Shown piece by piece: positions 17,240 to 26,352 of a stretch of 57,386 bases of DNA; the stretch's first letter is position 1; each line of letters begins with the position of its first letter. The position numbers and the translations under genes were made by a program. Under the pieces are notes generated by a model. It was given only the letters and a program-made list of their open reading frames with translations, had not been told where the DNA came from and ran no database searches. This DNA comes from an uncultured Gammaproteobacteria bacterium (GTDB taxonomy: Bacteria > Pseudomonadota > Gammaproteobacteria > CAISUE01): positions 1 to 57,386 of the forward strand of contig CAISUE010000034.1 in NCBI GenBank assembly GCA_903888615.1, read 5' to 3'.

Positions 17240-17979
17240 AAAGGCCAGCTTAGACTTAAGTTGACACTGGTGGTTTGTAAATGGCCGAAATTTAAGGTAT
17301 TGCTGGTCGGTTGACCATGGTATTGCGCTAAACCGGTATTACCCCAATCCATGAATCGATAATCTAATGCGAGTAGCAAGGCATTTTTGGTTTCTTCAAT
17401 GGCGTATTGGACACCGATGCCAGCTTCATAAGCAAAGCTAGGTGTGGTTTGGCTATTAAAAGGTGTTAACGTAGGCACAGCTGAACTGCCCACGACGGTT
17501 TGACTTTCGCGATAATCCTCAAGATGGTTGAATGAGATCCCAGCGCCAGTCAATACATAGGGTTGCACAGCATGCGCGCTCCAAATGATTTTAGGTTCCA
17601 GCATAAAAGCTAAGCTATTGCTCTTGGCTTGATAATTTAAAGTGTCGTAAGCGCCATCGGTAATCGACGGTGAATTGATACCTGACACGGAACCATTCAT
17701 ATGATAAAGACTTAAACCCAAACTCGTGGCAAAATCAGGATGATCCCATTGATAAGCGATGCCTGCACCTAAAATGGCATCGGTTTGCGCAGGCGTGCTG
17801 ACCGTGTATTGATTCATGGTGGCGTTATCCATGGCAAGGTTTTGACTATTGCCTTGAAAATGCACGCTGGTGGTAAGACCCGTTTGCAGTTGCCAATGAA
17901 AACCATTGGCCATGACAGAATTAGCAACCGTTAAGCTTAAGCCCGCCATAACGAACCTTGAAAGCGTTTTTTTGATCAC
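17236..17979 (-). CDS. Outer-membrane beta-barrel protein
   Basis: A 247-residue precursor with a signal peptide (MIKKTLSRFVMAGLSLTVAN, then SVMA before NGFH). The mature part alternates amphipathic strands, e.g. HWQLQTGLTTSVHF, AIGIAYQWDH-like segments and ALLLALDYRFMDWG, and ends in NLSLSWPF. A terminal Phe is the classic BAM recognition signal. It is likely an 8-stranded OmpW/OmpX-like or opacity-type barrel; ligand unknown. The start is GTG with AAGGA 9 nt upstream. The YVTN-propeller gene ends 26 bp upstream, suggesting an operon. Confidence 0.82.
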   Translation of the reverse strand: MIKKTLSRFVMAGLSLTVANSVMANGFHWQLQTGLTTSVHFQGNSQNLAMDNATMNQYTVSTPAQTDAILGAGIAYQWDHPDFATSLGLSLYHMNGSVSGINSPSITDGAYDTLNYQAKSNSLAFMLEPKIIWSAHAVQPYVLTGAGISFNHLEDYRESQTVVGSSAVPTLTPFNSQTTPSFAYEAGIGVQYAIEETKNALLLALDYRFMDWGNTGLAQYHGQPTSNTLNFGHLQTTSVNLSLSWPF

Positions 17980-18005
17980 GATAAAATTCCTTATAAAATT
18001 AAGCG

Positions 18006-19496
18006 TTAACCTACAAAGTTGCCGTATTGGGGCATGCAGTTAATATTGGATAAACCATTGAGCAGCGTAAACGCTGACGATAATGGTAAGGCTGAAATGA
18101 TGCCAGGATATAAAAAGTCCAGCTCGTTATGGACGTTTTTCCGCTTTAAGCTAACACCATTCCCGAACATCGGTACCGTAAATAACGAGGTATTATTCGG
18201 CGTTAACGCAATGCCGGCATTGATAGGGTTGCTGGTAGAGAGCGAAATGGGCTGATTTAGTTGATGAGTATTAAATTGTTTAATATTGCTGTCGTAGGTA
18301 TTAGAGACGTAAAGATAATTGCCATCGCTACTGATACTCATCGCGCTGTTGTTATTGCTGTCAATAATCGTGTTTTGGACGTAAGTGTCATTTGAAGCGA
18401 TCGTATAAGACGTAATGCTGGGTGTGGCCGTATCACTGACATATAGCGTTGCACCATCGGGACTGATGACAATACCATTGGGATTATAGATAGCGTCTGT
18501 TAAGCTGGCCACGAGCGTATTTGTAACGGCATTAATCACGCTGACATAACCGTAATGATTAAGGGGGCCATAATTAGCGACATACAAGCGGCTGCCATCG
18601 GGGCTGATCGCAAGGCTCGATGGTCTCGCAAAGACTTCTGGCAGGGTAGTGACGCGCTGCGTTGGTAAATCGATGCTGTAAACGGCATTGGTGTCGCCAT
18701 TATCGGTGGCACTGACATAGAGTGTTTTCCCGTTAGGAGCGATGGCTATAGCAAACGCATTATTCGTCCCTGTGTCAGGCAAGGCAATGGTTTGTAGTAA
18801 GTGACTATCAGCCCCGGCACTCAAAACAGCGATCTTAGCACTATAATTGCCATTATTATTGAATGTTTCGACAGCATAGACTTTTGTGCCATCAAGTGCT
18901 ACCGCGATGGCAGCGTTACCGTTGACGTCTGCTAAAAAGAGGCCTGTTACAGCAGTACCGAAACTGTTATCGATAGCATTGATCGGTAATAATTCGCTAC
19001 CGTTAGGAATATTCCATCTTTGGCTCGGAGGTTCGGTCGGCATAATACTAAAATAAGCGTAAGGGTCTTGGGTGACTTGATCGACATTGACGGTTAAGGT
19101 ATCGCTACTGATGACAGTCGAGCACGCTAATTGACTCCCTTTACACACAGCGGGTGTGATAGTAAAGCTGTTGGCTTGCTGAGCGCCCGAAATCACGATG
19201 CCAAATTGACAGCTAGCCTTGGGCGCAAGGGTTGAGCCGCTACACGTATCGTTTTGCAAGGTTAAGCTGCCAAAAGCTGCATTGGAGTGATAATAAGGGT
19301 CAATCTTGAGATTCGCAGCAAAAGTGTGGGTTAAATTATTCGTCACGCTATAAAGGATGGAAGTGCCACCATCACTGCGCGTCGTTAACGCTAAGGTGCT
19401 GGGCAGAATAGTAAACATAGGGCTGGCGGCAAAAACCAAATTTGCACTGCTAAGTAATACGCTGGTGCTGATAATGCGTAACGTGTGAAGCTTCAT
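18006..19496 (-). CDS. Exported YVTN-type beta-propeller protein
   Basis: It encodes 496 residues with a signal peptide ending LVFAA. Residues ~25-140 form a beta-sandwich-like domain with paired cysteines (NDTCSGSTLAPKASCQFG and AVCKGSQLACS). From ~190 there are about six propeller blades with the repeating pattern AISPDGSRLYVAN, ISPDGATLYVSD, SSDGNYLYVSN. It belongs to the YncE/YVTN lactonase-fold group. Enzymatic activity is not predicted; a binding or surface role is more likely. AAGGA precedes the ATG. It probably forms a transcript with the downstream barrel gene. Confidence 0.82.
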   Translation of the reverse strand: MKLHTLRIISTSVLLSSANLVFAASPMFTILPSTLALTTRSDGGTSILYSVTNNLTHTFAANLKIDPYYHSNAAFGSLTLQNDTCSGSTLAPKASCQFGIVISGAQQANSFTITPAVCKGSQLACSTVISSDTLTVNVDQVTQDPYAYFSIMPTEPPSQRWNIPNGSELLPINAIDNSFGTAVTGLFLADVNGNAAIAVALDGTKVYAVETFNNNGNYSAKIAVLSAGADSHLLQTIALPDTGTNNAFAIAIAPNGKTLYVSATDNGDTNAVYSIDLPTQRVTTLPEVFARPSSLAISPDGSRLYVANYGPLNHYGYVSVINAVTNTLVASLTDAIYNPNGIVISPDGATLYVSDTATPSITSYTIASNDTYVQNTIIDSNNNSAMSISSDGNYLYVSNTYDSNIKQFNTHQLNQPISLSTSNPINAGIALTPNNTSLFTVPMFGNGVSLKRKNVHNELDFLYPGIISALPLSSAFTLLNGLSNINCMPQYGNFVG

Positions 19497-19546
19497 GCGA
19501 TATCCTTATCTATTGAGTTGAGTGACGTTGAGTTAAGGGTGTTGTT

Positions 19547-20557
19547 TTAAGTCATGGCTTTTAAAACCATGTCCGGGGTGAGTTGCTGCAGGCAATTACC
19601 ATGATTTAAGGGGCAGTCACGTTTGAAACAGGGACTGCAGCTTAAATGTAAACTGAGAATGGTCGCTTTGTTACTGAGCGGTGGCGTAAAGCCCGGGTCG
19701 GTCGAACCATAGATGACGATTAGCGGCTTGTCAAGTGCCGCTGCAATATGCATCAAACCAGAATCATTGCTAATCACGCATTTGACCAACGATAATAAAT
19801 CGATGGCTTGGGCGAGCGTGGTTTGGCCAATTAAATTGTGGCAACCCGTATTCGCTATTGTTTGAATCGTTTCGCCATCAGCTGTATCTTTAGGGCTACC
19901 AAATAGCCACACTTGCCAACCTTCAGCTAATTTTTGCTTGGCCAGTTGACCAAAATATTCAGCTGGCCAGCGCTTAGAAGGGCCAAATTCTGCGCCAGGG
20001 CACAGTGCTAAAATAGGCTTATCCGAGTCTGTTAATGCGAATTTTTCGCGTAATGTGGCGGCATGGACAGGGTTGACACATAACTGTGGCCACGGTAAAT
20101 CGTGCGCTAAAACCGCGTTAGGTTCAAGACCAAGGGCGCAAAAGCGTTGAATCATTAACGGTAACTGAGTTTTATCTAAGTGACGCATATCATTTAATAA
20201 ACCATAGCGCCACTCACCACGCCAACCAGTACGCACTTTGATTTTAGCTAAAAAAGGCATTAACGCCGATTTCCACGAATTGGGTAAGACAATCACTTGA
20301 TCGTAGCGTTGGCGACGCAATTTTCGGGCTAATAGACAACGCAGGTGCCATTGCACGCCGCCATGGCCGACATCAAGCAAATACGCTTTGTGGATTTCGC
20401 GCATGCGTTCAGCGATAGCTAACGTGGCCTTGGGCGCAACAAGGTCGATTTTACAGGAGCCATTAGCTTTTAATATTTTAAACAAGCTTTGGCTCATTAC
20501 CATATCGCCAACCCAAGCGGGAGCGACAATTAAAATATGCTTAGTCATGTGAGACAT
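19547..20557 (-). CDS. waaF: ADP-heptose:LPS heptosyltransferase II
   Basis: A GT9 enzyme that adds the second heptose to the LPS inner core on the cytoplasmic side. Seen: the N-terminal ILIVAPAWVGDMVMSQSLF block, LPNSWKSALMPF, the C-terminal ADP-heptose site ALCPGAEFGPSKRWPAEYFG, VISNDSGLMHIAAALDKP and IYGSTDPGFTPPL. Length 336 matches WaaF (about 348). An in-frame ATG at 20548 is an alternative start. It overlaps the CHCC zinc-protein gene by 17 bp. Together with kdoO it shows an LPS core with heptose and Ko. Confidence 0.92.
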   Translation of the reverse strand: MSHMTKHILIVAPAWVGDMVMSQSLFKILKANGSCKIDLVAPKATLAIAERMREIHKAYLLDVGHGGVQWHLRCLLARKLRRQRYDQVIVLPNSWKSALMPFLAKIKVRTGWRGEWRYGLLNDMRHLDKTQLPLMIQRFCALGLEPNAVLAHDLPWPQLCVNPVHAATLREKFALTDSDKPILALCPGAEFGPSKRWPAEYFGQLAKQKLAEGWQVWLFGSPKDTADGETIQTIANTGCHNLIGQTTLAQAIDLLSLVKCVISNDSGLMHIAAALDKPLIVIYGSTDPGFTPPLSNKATILSLHLSCSPCFKRDCPLNHGNCLQQLTPDMVLKAMT

Positions 20558-20741
20558 GCGTCGTTAAAAGGTAGTGTGTGCCACAATAAGGGCAAGTGGC
20601 ATCCCCAGCATCTGATAATGCTAAATAAACCCGTGGGTGAGCGTTCCATAGCGTCTTAGTAAGCATGGGGCAACACAAGGGTAAGTCTTTAGGGGCGATA
20701 GCGATTGTAGGTGTTTGGCTAATGTCAGCACCATTTGGCAT
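20541..20741 (-). CDS. CHCC zinc-finger domain protein
   Basis: A 66-residue protein of the zf-CHCC type (NDUFS6-like). Cys in DLPLCCP, then the block NAHPRVYLALSDAG and the CPYCGTHYLL ligand pair, probably binding one zinc. In gammaproteobacteria such genes commonly sit beside waaF, as here, where it overlaps the heptosyltransferase start. TAGGAAA lies upstream of the ATG. Its cellular role is not established. Confidence 0.8.
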   Translation of the reverse strand: MPNGADISQTPTIAIAPKDLPLCCPMLTKTLWNAHPRVYLALSDAGDATCPYCGTHYLLTTHVSHD

Positions 20742-20753
20742 GAGTGAAATTTC

Positions 20754-21386
20754 CTAAGCAGTTGGGTCGGTGGAATTATCTTGAATGTCAGCATTATCGG
20801 AGTTGGTGGAATTTTGTTCTACTGTTATTTGACCAAACGTCGGGACCGGCAATTGCCGATCAGGATCAGATTGCCAGCCTTCAAAATCAATTTGATGATT
20901 AATGGGGTTGCTTTTAATAGGATGTTCTTTTGCATAAGTTTGAATCATAGCGGCGTATTCTAAGCCATCGATTGGGCTACTGGTGCGATAAAAAGAGAGT
21001 GCGCAGTCATCGCGTTCACTGGCAGAATGGGTTCGACTGGCGCAATAAGCTTCGGCTTCATTGAGTAAGTCTGTTCCGACAGCAAGATTCTTACAAGGCT
21101 TTAATAAGTCATTTAAGCTGACGCCACGCTTGTTGAGTTTATCCAGCCATAAACTTGGAATTTGCAAGACACCAATAGTGATAACATTGCCTGCAGCTAA
21201 TTGTCCCTGGGCATAGCTTAATGCCCCTGCTTCGGTTTTAAAATCGCTGCGCGTTTTTGAACGCATGCCGTTACTTATTGACGTAATAGCTAAGGGATTA
21301 TTATTGGAACCAGTCATAACCATCGCATTAGTGATCGAATTGGTGTGAAAGACGCTGCAAATCATGATAGCGGTAAATAAATTCAT
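20754..21386 (-). CDS. VirB1-like lysozyme-fold protein lacking the catalytic Glu
   Basis: A 210-residue protein with an N-terminal hydrophobic signal (MNLFTAIMICSVF). The segment GSNNNPLAI, then AQGQLAAGNVITIGVLQI and LLKPCKNLAVGTDLL, matches VirB1-type lytic transglycosylases, where the first block reads ESxxNPxAI and the second G-x-G-x-x-Q-I. The catalytic Glu position is Gly here (about residue 26), so the enzyme may be inactive or a structural homologue. A Cys pair (CKNL with AYCAS) and a disordered acidic C-terminus follow. ATG at 21386 is chosen over the upstream TTG at 21398. No other type IV secretion gene is nearby. Confidence 0.65.
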   Translation of the reverse strand: MNLFTAIMICSVFHTNSITNAMVMTGSNNNPLAITSISNGMRSKTRSDFKTEAGALSYAQGQLAAGNVITIGVLQIPSLWLDKLNKRGVSLNDLLKPCKNLAVGTDLLNEAEAYCASRTHSASERDDCALSFYRTSSPIDGLEYAAMIQTYAKEHPIKSNPINHQIDFEGWQSDPDRQLPVPTFGQITVEQNSTNSDNADIQDNSTDPTA

Positions 21387-21471
21387 AGCATAACTCAAGC
21401 AAAAAAAGGCTTAATGGTAACGGTTTGACTTCGCCCTCGCAATCATTATGTGGTGCTGAAGGTGGATGGTA

Positions 21472-21477
21472 TATAAT
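21472..21477 (+). promoter_or_regulatory. Putative -10 element of pheST
   Basis: A perfect TATAAT 45 bp before the pheS start; no good -35 is visible at the usual spacing. It lies between the divergent VirB1-like gene and pheS and is followed by the GCGC context also seen at hrpA. Confidence 0.35.
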
Positions 21478-21516
21478 AGCGCATTTTCAGTGACTGTTTT
21501 TATTGGGATGCCTGTG

Positions 21517-22542
21517 ATGGATAAAGCGTTTATTTTACGGCAATTGGACACTGCCCTAGCAACGTGTTCGAGCTTGACGGTGCTCGAGCACATTAAAGCC
21601 GATTTTTTAGGTAAAAAGGGTTGTGTAACCGAATTATTAAAACAATTGCGTGCCTTACCGCTCGATGAGCGCCCTTTAGCAGGTCAGAAAATCAATGAAC
21701 TCAAGCAAGTTGTGTTGGAGCGTATGGATAGCGCGCGTAACGCATTGGAGCAAATGTTGGTAGCTGACGCTTTACAAAGGGATACTATCGATGTGAGTTT
21801 GCCGGGTCGCAGCGTTGAGAGTGGCAGTCACCACCCTGTTAGTTTAGCGACCGCTAAAATGGTAGCGTTTTTTACAGCAGCGGGTTTTATGGTGATGCAA
21901 GGGCCGGAAATTGAAGACGATTATCATAATTTTACCGCCCTTAATGTGCCTGAACACCACCCGGCGCGCGCTATGCACGATACGTTTTATGTGGATAGTC
22001 CTTTCGATGTCAATTTATTGTTGCGTACCCATACATCCTCGGTGCAAATTCGTGCTTTAGAAACCCAAACGGTGCCACTGCGTGTCATTACACCAGGTCG
22101 CGTGTATCGTTGTGATTCGGATTTAACCCATACGCCGATGTTTCATCAGTTAGAAGGGTTAGTGATCGATAAAACCTCAACGTTTGCTGATTTAAAAGGT
22201 TTATTGTTAGCGTTTATGGAAAATTTCTTTAATAAACGCTGTGAAATTCGCTTAAGGCCGTCGTATTTTCCTTTTACCGAACCTTCAGCCGAAGTCGATG
22301 TGCGTTGTGTGTTATGTGATGGTGCTGGCTGTCGCGTTTGCAAACACACCGGTTGGCTCGAAGTCTTGGGTTGCGGCATGGTTCATCCATCGGTGCTTGA
22401 AACTGCAGGAATTGACACGGATGCATATTCTGGTTTTGCTTTTGGGTTAGGGATCGATCGCTTTGCGATGTTGGCTTATCAAATTCCTGATTTACGCATG
22501 ATGTTCGATAATGATATACGTTTTTTAAGGCAATTCTCATGA
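21517..22542 (+). CDS. pheS: Phenylalanine--tRNA ligase alpha subunit
   Basis: The catalytic alpha subunit of the (alpha-beta)2 PheRS that charges tRNA-Phe. A coiled-coil tRNA-binding N-terminus (~1-85) is followed by the class II core: motif 2 region TPGRVYRCDSDLTHTPMFHQLEG, FFPFTEPSAEVDV-like block, and motif 3 GLGIDRFAMLAY near the end. Length 341 fits (E. coli 327). The ATG at 21517 has TGGGA 8 nt upstream; the frame is open further 5' with weaker starts. It overlaps pheT by 4 bp (ATGA), so the subunits are translationally coupled. Confidence 0.96.
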   Translation: MDKAFILRQLDTALATCSSLTVLEHIKADFLGKKGCVTELLKQLRALPLDERPLAGQKINELKQVVLERMDSARNALEQMLVADALQRDTIDVSLPGRSVESGSHHPVSLATAKMVAFFTAAGFMVMQGPEIEDDYHNFTALNVPEHHPARAMHDTFYVDSPFDVNLLLRTHTSSVQIRALETQTVPLRVITPGRVYRCDSDLTHTPMFHQLEGLVIDKTSTFADLKGLLLAFMENFFNKRCEIRLRPSYFPFTEPSAEVDVRCVLCDGAGCRVCKHTGWLEVLGCGMVHPSVLETAGIDTDAYSGFAFGLGIDRFAMLAYQIPDLRMMFDNDIRFLRQFS

Positions 22543-24590
22543 AATTTTCGTGGCATTTACTTCGTAGCAGTGGCTTTATTCATCCTTGGCCTGAAACCTT
22601 GCAAGCAGCTCAGGTCGCTGAACAATTGACTATGGCAGGATTAGAATTAGAGCAATTAGAGCAAACCCATAGCCAAGATACCGTACTAGAACTCAATATC
22701 ACACCCAATCGGGGTGATTGTTTGAGTGTGCGCGGAGTGTGTCGTGAAATTGCTGCGTTGAATGATTTAAGCTTTCACGAGAGTGTGGTGATTCAAGAAT
22801 CTAGCGCAACGACACTTGTGCCAGTGATGGCTGTAGATGCCTGCCCCTTATACAGCGGTCAATGGTTTAGCGTGCCAACAAATTTAAACGCCTTGCCAGA
22901 CGAAATCAGCGGTTATTTACAGGCAGCAGGTATTAGTTTGGTTCATCCGATCGTCGATTTAACCAATTATGTGATGTTAGTATTGGGTCAACCTTTACAA
23001 GCGTTTGATGCTGATAAGATCACTGCCTTGACCGTTCGTTTCGCCCAAGAAAGTGAAAATTTTATAGCGCTTGGCAATCGCGCCTTAACACTAACGGCTA
23101 AGACTTTAGTCGTCGCCGATTGCCAAGGCGTTCACGCTATCGCTGGGGTGATTGGCGGCCAACAAAGTGCGGTTACCGATAAAACGCAGCGCGTGTTTAT
23201 CGAAAGTGCTCATTTTAAACCCGACGTGATCGCTGGCAAAGCTCGGCACTATGGCTTGCAAACCGATGCAGCGTACCGCTTTGAGCGCGGTGTCGATCCA
23301 GCATTGCCGCAGCTCGCGTTACAGAAATTTGCTTTACTTGCTCAACACTATTTAAGTTTAGTGCCGGGTGAAAGGGTGTTAACGCAACAAAATACGCTTA
23401 TCGCGCCAGTGGCAGCGATTTTTTTAACAGCTAGTCATATTGAGCGTTTATTGGGTTTTGAATTGCACACCGGTCAAATTGAAAAAATTTTAACGGCTTT
23501 AGGGATGCACGTTACCGTGAAAGCACCAGGTTGGTCAGTGATTCCACCCAGTTTTCGCTTTGATATTCGCATTGAAGCAGATTTAATCGAAGAATTAGCG
23601 CGTATTCATGGCTTTGAACATATTCCCACCGCAGCGCTTAACATGAATAGTCTTATACCAAGTGTGCCACAGCACCTTGAGCAAATGCTTTCAGCCTTAG
23701 TGCACAGTGCTTACCATGAAGTGATTTCGTATAGTTTTATCAGTGAAGCTTTACATGAACTGTGTTTTCCGCAATTAAGTGCGATTCGCTTAAAAAATCC
23801 TTTATCGGCTGAATTAGCGGTGATGCGCGTGAGTTTGTGGCCATCCTTGTTACAAACCTATTTATACAATCAAGATCGTCAACAAAACCGAGCTAAATTG
23901 TTTGAAAATGGCTTGATTTATACGCCAGAATTAGATTTTACGACGGGCACTTATCAACAGCCGCGTGTATTAGCGGGCCTTATGACAGGGGCTATTCAGC
24001 GTGAACAATGGGCTGAAGACGAACGTCAAAGTGATTTTTTTGATCTTAAAGCCGATGTGGAAAAATTATTACAAAAAGTGACTGCGTCAGTCAGTTATCG
24101 CTTTGTGGCAGCGCAGCACGGCATGTTGCATCCAGGTCAATGTGCGGCGATTTATCAAGCTGAGACATTGATCGGTTATTTAGGCCAATTGCATCCACAA
24201 TTACAACAATCCTTGGGCTTAAATCAGCCGGTATTTTTATTTGAATTGCAATTGGATGTTTTACCAAAGGCTATAAAACCCGTCTTTAAGCGATTTTCAA
24301 AATTTCCGACCATCAAGCGTCGTTTTGCGTTTTTTGTTCCGCGTGAGTTAATTATCGATGATTTTTGCGCTGCGATTCGCCACTGTTTGGGTGAACAATT
24401 GGTGGAATTGGTCTTGTTCGATGTTTATCAAGGTAAAGGTGTGGCTTCCAATGAAAAAAGTGTTGCTTTTAGTGTCGTACTAGAAGATCAACAGCAAACG
24501 TGGGAAGAAATAGCCATTACACGGGTGTCGGATCGGTTGGTTTCAACCTTAACGGCACAATTCTCTGCTCGTTTACGCGATGGCTCATGA
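22539..24590 (+). CDS. pheT: Phenylalanine--tRNA ligase beta subunit, short form
   Basis: The beta subunit, involved in tRNA binding and editing of Tyr-tRNA-Phe. It has 683 residues versus about 795 in E. coli. The N-terminal MKFSWHLLR and TMAGLELEQLEQ run almost directly into LELNITPNRGDCLS, so the ~100-residue EMAP-II/OB tRNA-binding domain normally between them is absent. The B3/B4 editing region (HPIVDLTNYVMLVLGQPLQAFDAD), B5, B6/B7 core-like region and the C-terminal anticodon-binding FDX-ACB domain (FPTIKRRFAFFV onward) are present. ihfA, the usual neighbour, is missing. Confidence 0.95.
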   Translation: MKFSWHLLRSSGFIHPWPETLQAAQVAEQLTMAGLELEQLEQTHSQDTVLELNITPNRGDCLSVRGVCREIAALNDLSFHESVVIQESSATTLVPVMAVDACPLYSGQWFSVPTNLNALPDEISGYLQAAGISLVHPIVDLTNYVMLVLGQPLQAFDADKITALTVRFAQESENFIALGNRALTLTAKTLVVADCQGVHAIAGVIGGQQSAVTDKTQRVFIESAHFKPDVIAGKARHYGLQTDAAYRFERGVDPALPQLALQKFALLAQHYLSLVPGERVLTQQNTLIAPVAAIFLTASHIERLLGFELHTGQIEKILTALGMHVTVKAPGWSVIPPSFRFDIRIEADLIEELARIHGFEHIPTAALNMNSLIPSVPQHLEQMLSALVHSAYHEVISYSFISEALHELCFPQLSAIRLKNPLSAELAVMRVSLWPSLLQTYLYNQDRQQNRAKLFENGLIYTPELDFTTGTYQQPRVLAGLMTGAIQREQWAEDERQSDFFDLKADVEKLLQKVTASVSYRFVAAQHGMLHPGQCAAIYQAETLIGYLGQLHPQLQQSLGLNQPVFLFELQLDVLPKAIKPVFKRFSKFPTIKRRFAFFVPRELIIDDFCAAIRHCLGEQLVELVLFDVYQGKGVASNEKSVAFSVVLEDQQQTWEEIAITRVSDRLVSTLTAQFSARLRDGS

Positions 24591-24592
24591 TG

Positions 24593-24598
24593 TATAAT
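24593..24598 (+). promoter_or_regulatory. Putative -10 element of fabV
   Basis: TATAAT lies directly after the pheT stop codon and 40 bp before the fabV start; a weak TTTACG 15 bp upstream could serve as -35. It suggests that fabV has its own promoter. Confidence 0.3.
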
Positions 24599-24637
24599 GA
24601 CAAAGCTATTTTCACTATCAATCGTTAAGGATCTTTC

Positions 24638-25831
24638 ATGCTTATCCTGCCTAAAATTCGTGGTTTTATTTGTACCACCGCTCATCCTGCTGGCTGCCAT
24701 CAAGTCGTTGCTGAACAAATTGCCTATGTTAAGGCTCAGGCACCGATTGTTGGCCCTAAAAATGTGTTGGTTATCGGCGCTTCAACCGGCTATGGTTTGG
24801 CAAGTCGGATTGCAGCGACTTTTGGCGCAGGCGCGAAAACCATCGGCGTATTTTATGAAAAAGCGGCTGATGATAAACGCACGGCATCAGCCGGTTGGTA
24901 TAACACGGCAGCTTTTGAGCAAATGGCTCATGCAGATGGTTTGTATGCTAAAAGTATTAATGGTGATGCTTTTTCAAATGCCATCAAAGCCCAAGTTGCA
25001 GCATTGATTAAACGCGATTTAGGTCAAGTGGATTTAATTGTTTACAGTTTAGCTTCGCCGCGCCGTGTGCATCCTGAAACAGAACAATTATTTTCATCGG
25101 TATTGAAACCTATTGGAGCCACTTATCACAGTAAAACGGTCGATGTTTTTCGCGGTGAAGTCAATGACATTGACATTAGTCCTGCTACACAAGAAGAAAT
25201 TGACCACACCGAAGCGGTGATGGGCGGCGAAGATTGGCAATTGTGGATCGATTATCTTAAAGCGCAAAATCTATTGGCTGAAGGTGTAACAACCGTAGCG
25301 TATTCGTACGTGGGACCTGAATTAACCCATGATATTTACAAAGCCGGTACTATCGGTCATGCTAAAGACCATTTACGGACTACCGCAGTTAACATCACTG
25401 ATTCTTTAAAAGATGTACACGGTTTGGCGATGATTTCGGTCAATAAAGCCTTGGTGACTCAAGCTAGCGCGGCTATTCCCGTCGTACCTCTGTATATTTC
25501 TTTGCTTTATAAACTCATGAAAGCGCAAGGTACCCATGAAGGCTGTATTGAACAAATTTATCGTTTATATAAAGAGCATTTGTACAGTGGGCAACCATTG
25601 TATTTAGATAGCGATGGACAGATTCGTCTCGATGATTTGGAAATGCACGCGGATATTCAAGCGCAAATTGAAAGCTTATGGCCACAGGTAACCACAGAAA
25701 ATTTATTGACCAGCACCGATATTGAAGGTTATCGTGATGAATTTTATCGGTTGTTTGGCTTTAATACAGCTGGCGTAGATTATAGTCAAGACATCGATGC
25801 GAATGTCAAGATTGCTTCGATTGAAAATTAA
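24638..25831 (+). CDS. fabV: Trans-2-enoyl-CoA/enoyl-ACP reductase FabV
   Basis: An NADH-dependent SDR enzyme that performs the last reduction in fatty-acid elongation; triclosan-resistant alternative to FabI. 397 residues, the family's usual ~400. Seen: the N-terminal IRGFICTTAHPAGCHQ, nucleotide-binding GASTGYGLASR near 47-57, YSLASPRRVHP, and the active-site Y-x8-K (Tyr 234, Lys 243 in YKAGTIGHAK). AAGGA is 7 nt before the ATG. A strong bidirectional terminator follows. Whether fabI also exists elsewhere cannot be judged here. Confidence 0.96.
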   Translation: MLILPKIRGFICTTAHPAGCHQVVAEQIAYVKAQAPIVGPKNVLVIGASTGYGLASRIAATFGAGAKTIGVFYEKAADDKRTASAGWYNTAAFEQMAHADGLYAKSINGDAFSNAIKAQVAALIKRDLGQVDLIVYSLASPRRVHPETEQLFSSVLKPIGATYHSKTVDVFRGEVNDIDISPATQEEIDHTEAVMGGEDWQLWIDYLKAQNLLAEGVTTVAYSYVGPELTHDIYKAGTIGHAKDHLRTTAVNITDSLKDVHGLAMISVNKALVTQASAAIPVVPLYISLLYKLMKAQGTHEGCIEQIYRLYKEHLYSGQPLYLDSDGQIRLDDLEMHADIQAQIESLWPQVTTENLLTSTDIEGYRDEFYRLFGFNTAGVDYSQDIDANVKIASIEN

Positions 25832-25841
25832 GTGTTCAAAG

Positions 25842-25870
25842 AAAATACCCCGAGACATTCGGGGTATTTT
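25842..25870. terminator. Bidirectional intrinsic terminator
   Basis: A perfect stem AAAATACCCC (25842-25851) / GGGGTATTTT (25861-25870), extended by a G-C pair inside, with flanking A and T runs on either side, located between convergent fabV and the PepSY gene. It can end both transcripts. Confidence 0.85.
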
Positions 25871-25881
25871 CAAGCCACTGT

Positions 25882-26352
25882 TTAGTCTTTGCTGACCACC
25901 CCTGTTAACGCATTCACGATAACCTTTACTTTTTTACCTTTTTCATTTAACGCTTTGGCTTTGTACATCCCGTGTTCAAATTCTACTTCATGAATTACCT
26001 TATAACCGTCCGCTTGTAATTTTTCAGCTGCAGCCAACATCGTAATATAAGTGACAGGTTTCGCTTGAGCGGGAATCACACCATTTACCGCCGCGACTTT
26101 GAATGTCAATTTTTCACCTTGGGCATCAAAAGTTTCTACTTTATAAACATCATGGTCAAATTCAATATTATGAATATGCTTATAACCCGCTTGATCTAAT
26201 AATTTCAACACCGCAACCATTGTCAATGGGGCAGCTGTAGTGGCAACGGGGGTGCTGACAGTATTGGCAGTTACCGCGGTTTCTGCCAATGCAAGCGTGC
26301 CCATGCTGCTTAATGCCAATGTTAGGCTGAGTGCTAATAACGTTTTTTTCAT
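25882..26352 (-). CDS. Periplasmic tandem PepSY-like protein
   Basis: A 156-residue precursor with a signal peptide (MKKTLLALSLTLALSSMGTL, then ALA before ETAV). Two similar ~50-residue units follow: LLDQAGYKHIHNIEFDHDVY at ~48 and KLQADGYKVIHEVEFEHGMY at ~110, each ending in a VNGVI/LTGVV strand. This is the PepSY/YpeB layout, often a protease inhibitor or ligand-binding module in the envelope. The duplication is internal. Function is inferred only at the fold level. It is convergent with fabV. Confidence 0.75.
   Translation of the reverse strand: MKKTLLALSLTLALSSMGTLALAETAVTANTVSTPVATTAAPLTMVAVLKLLDQAGYKHIHNIEFDHDVYKVETFDAQGEKLTFKVAAVNGVIPAQAKPVTYITMLAAAEKLQADGYKVIHEVEFEHGMYKAKALNEKGKKVKVIVNALTGVVSKD

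Noticed and set aside
24597-25007. Plus-strand 136-codon frame overlapping fabV
   Set aside because: A +1-frame shadow of fabV with no family resemblance; fabV motifs and ribosome site fix the true frame.
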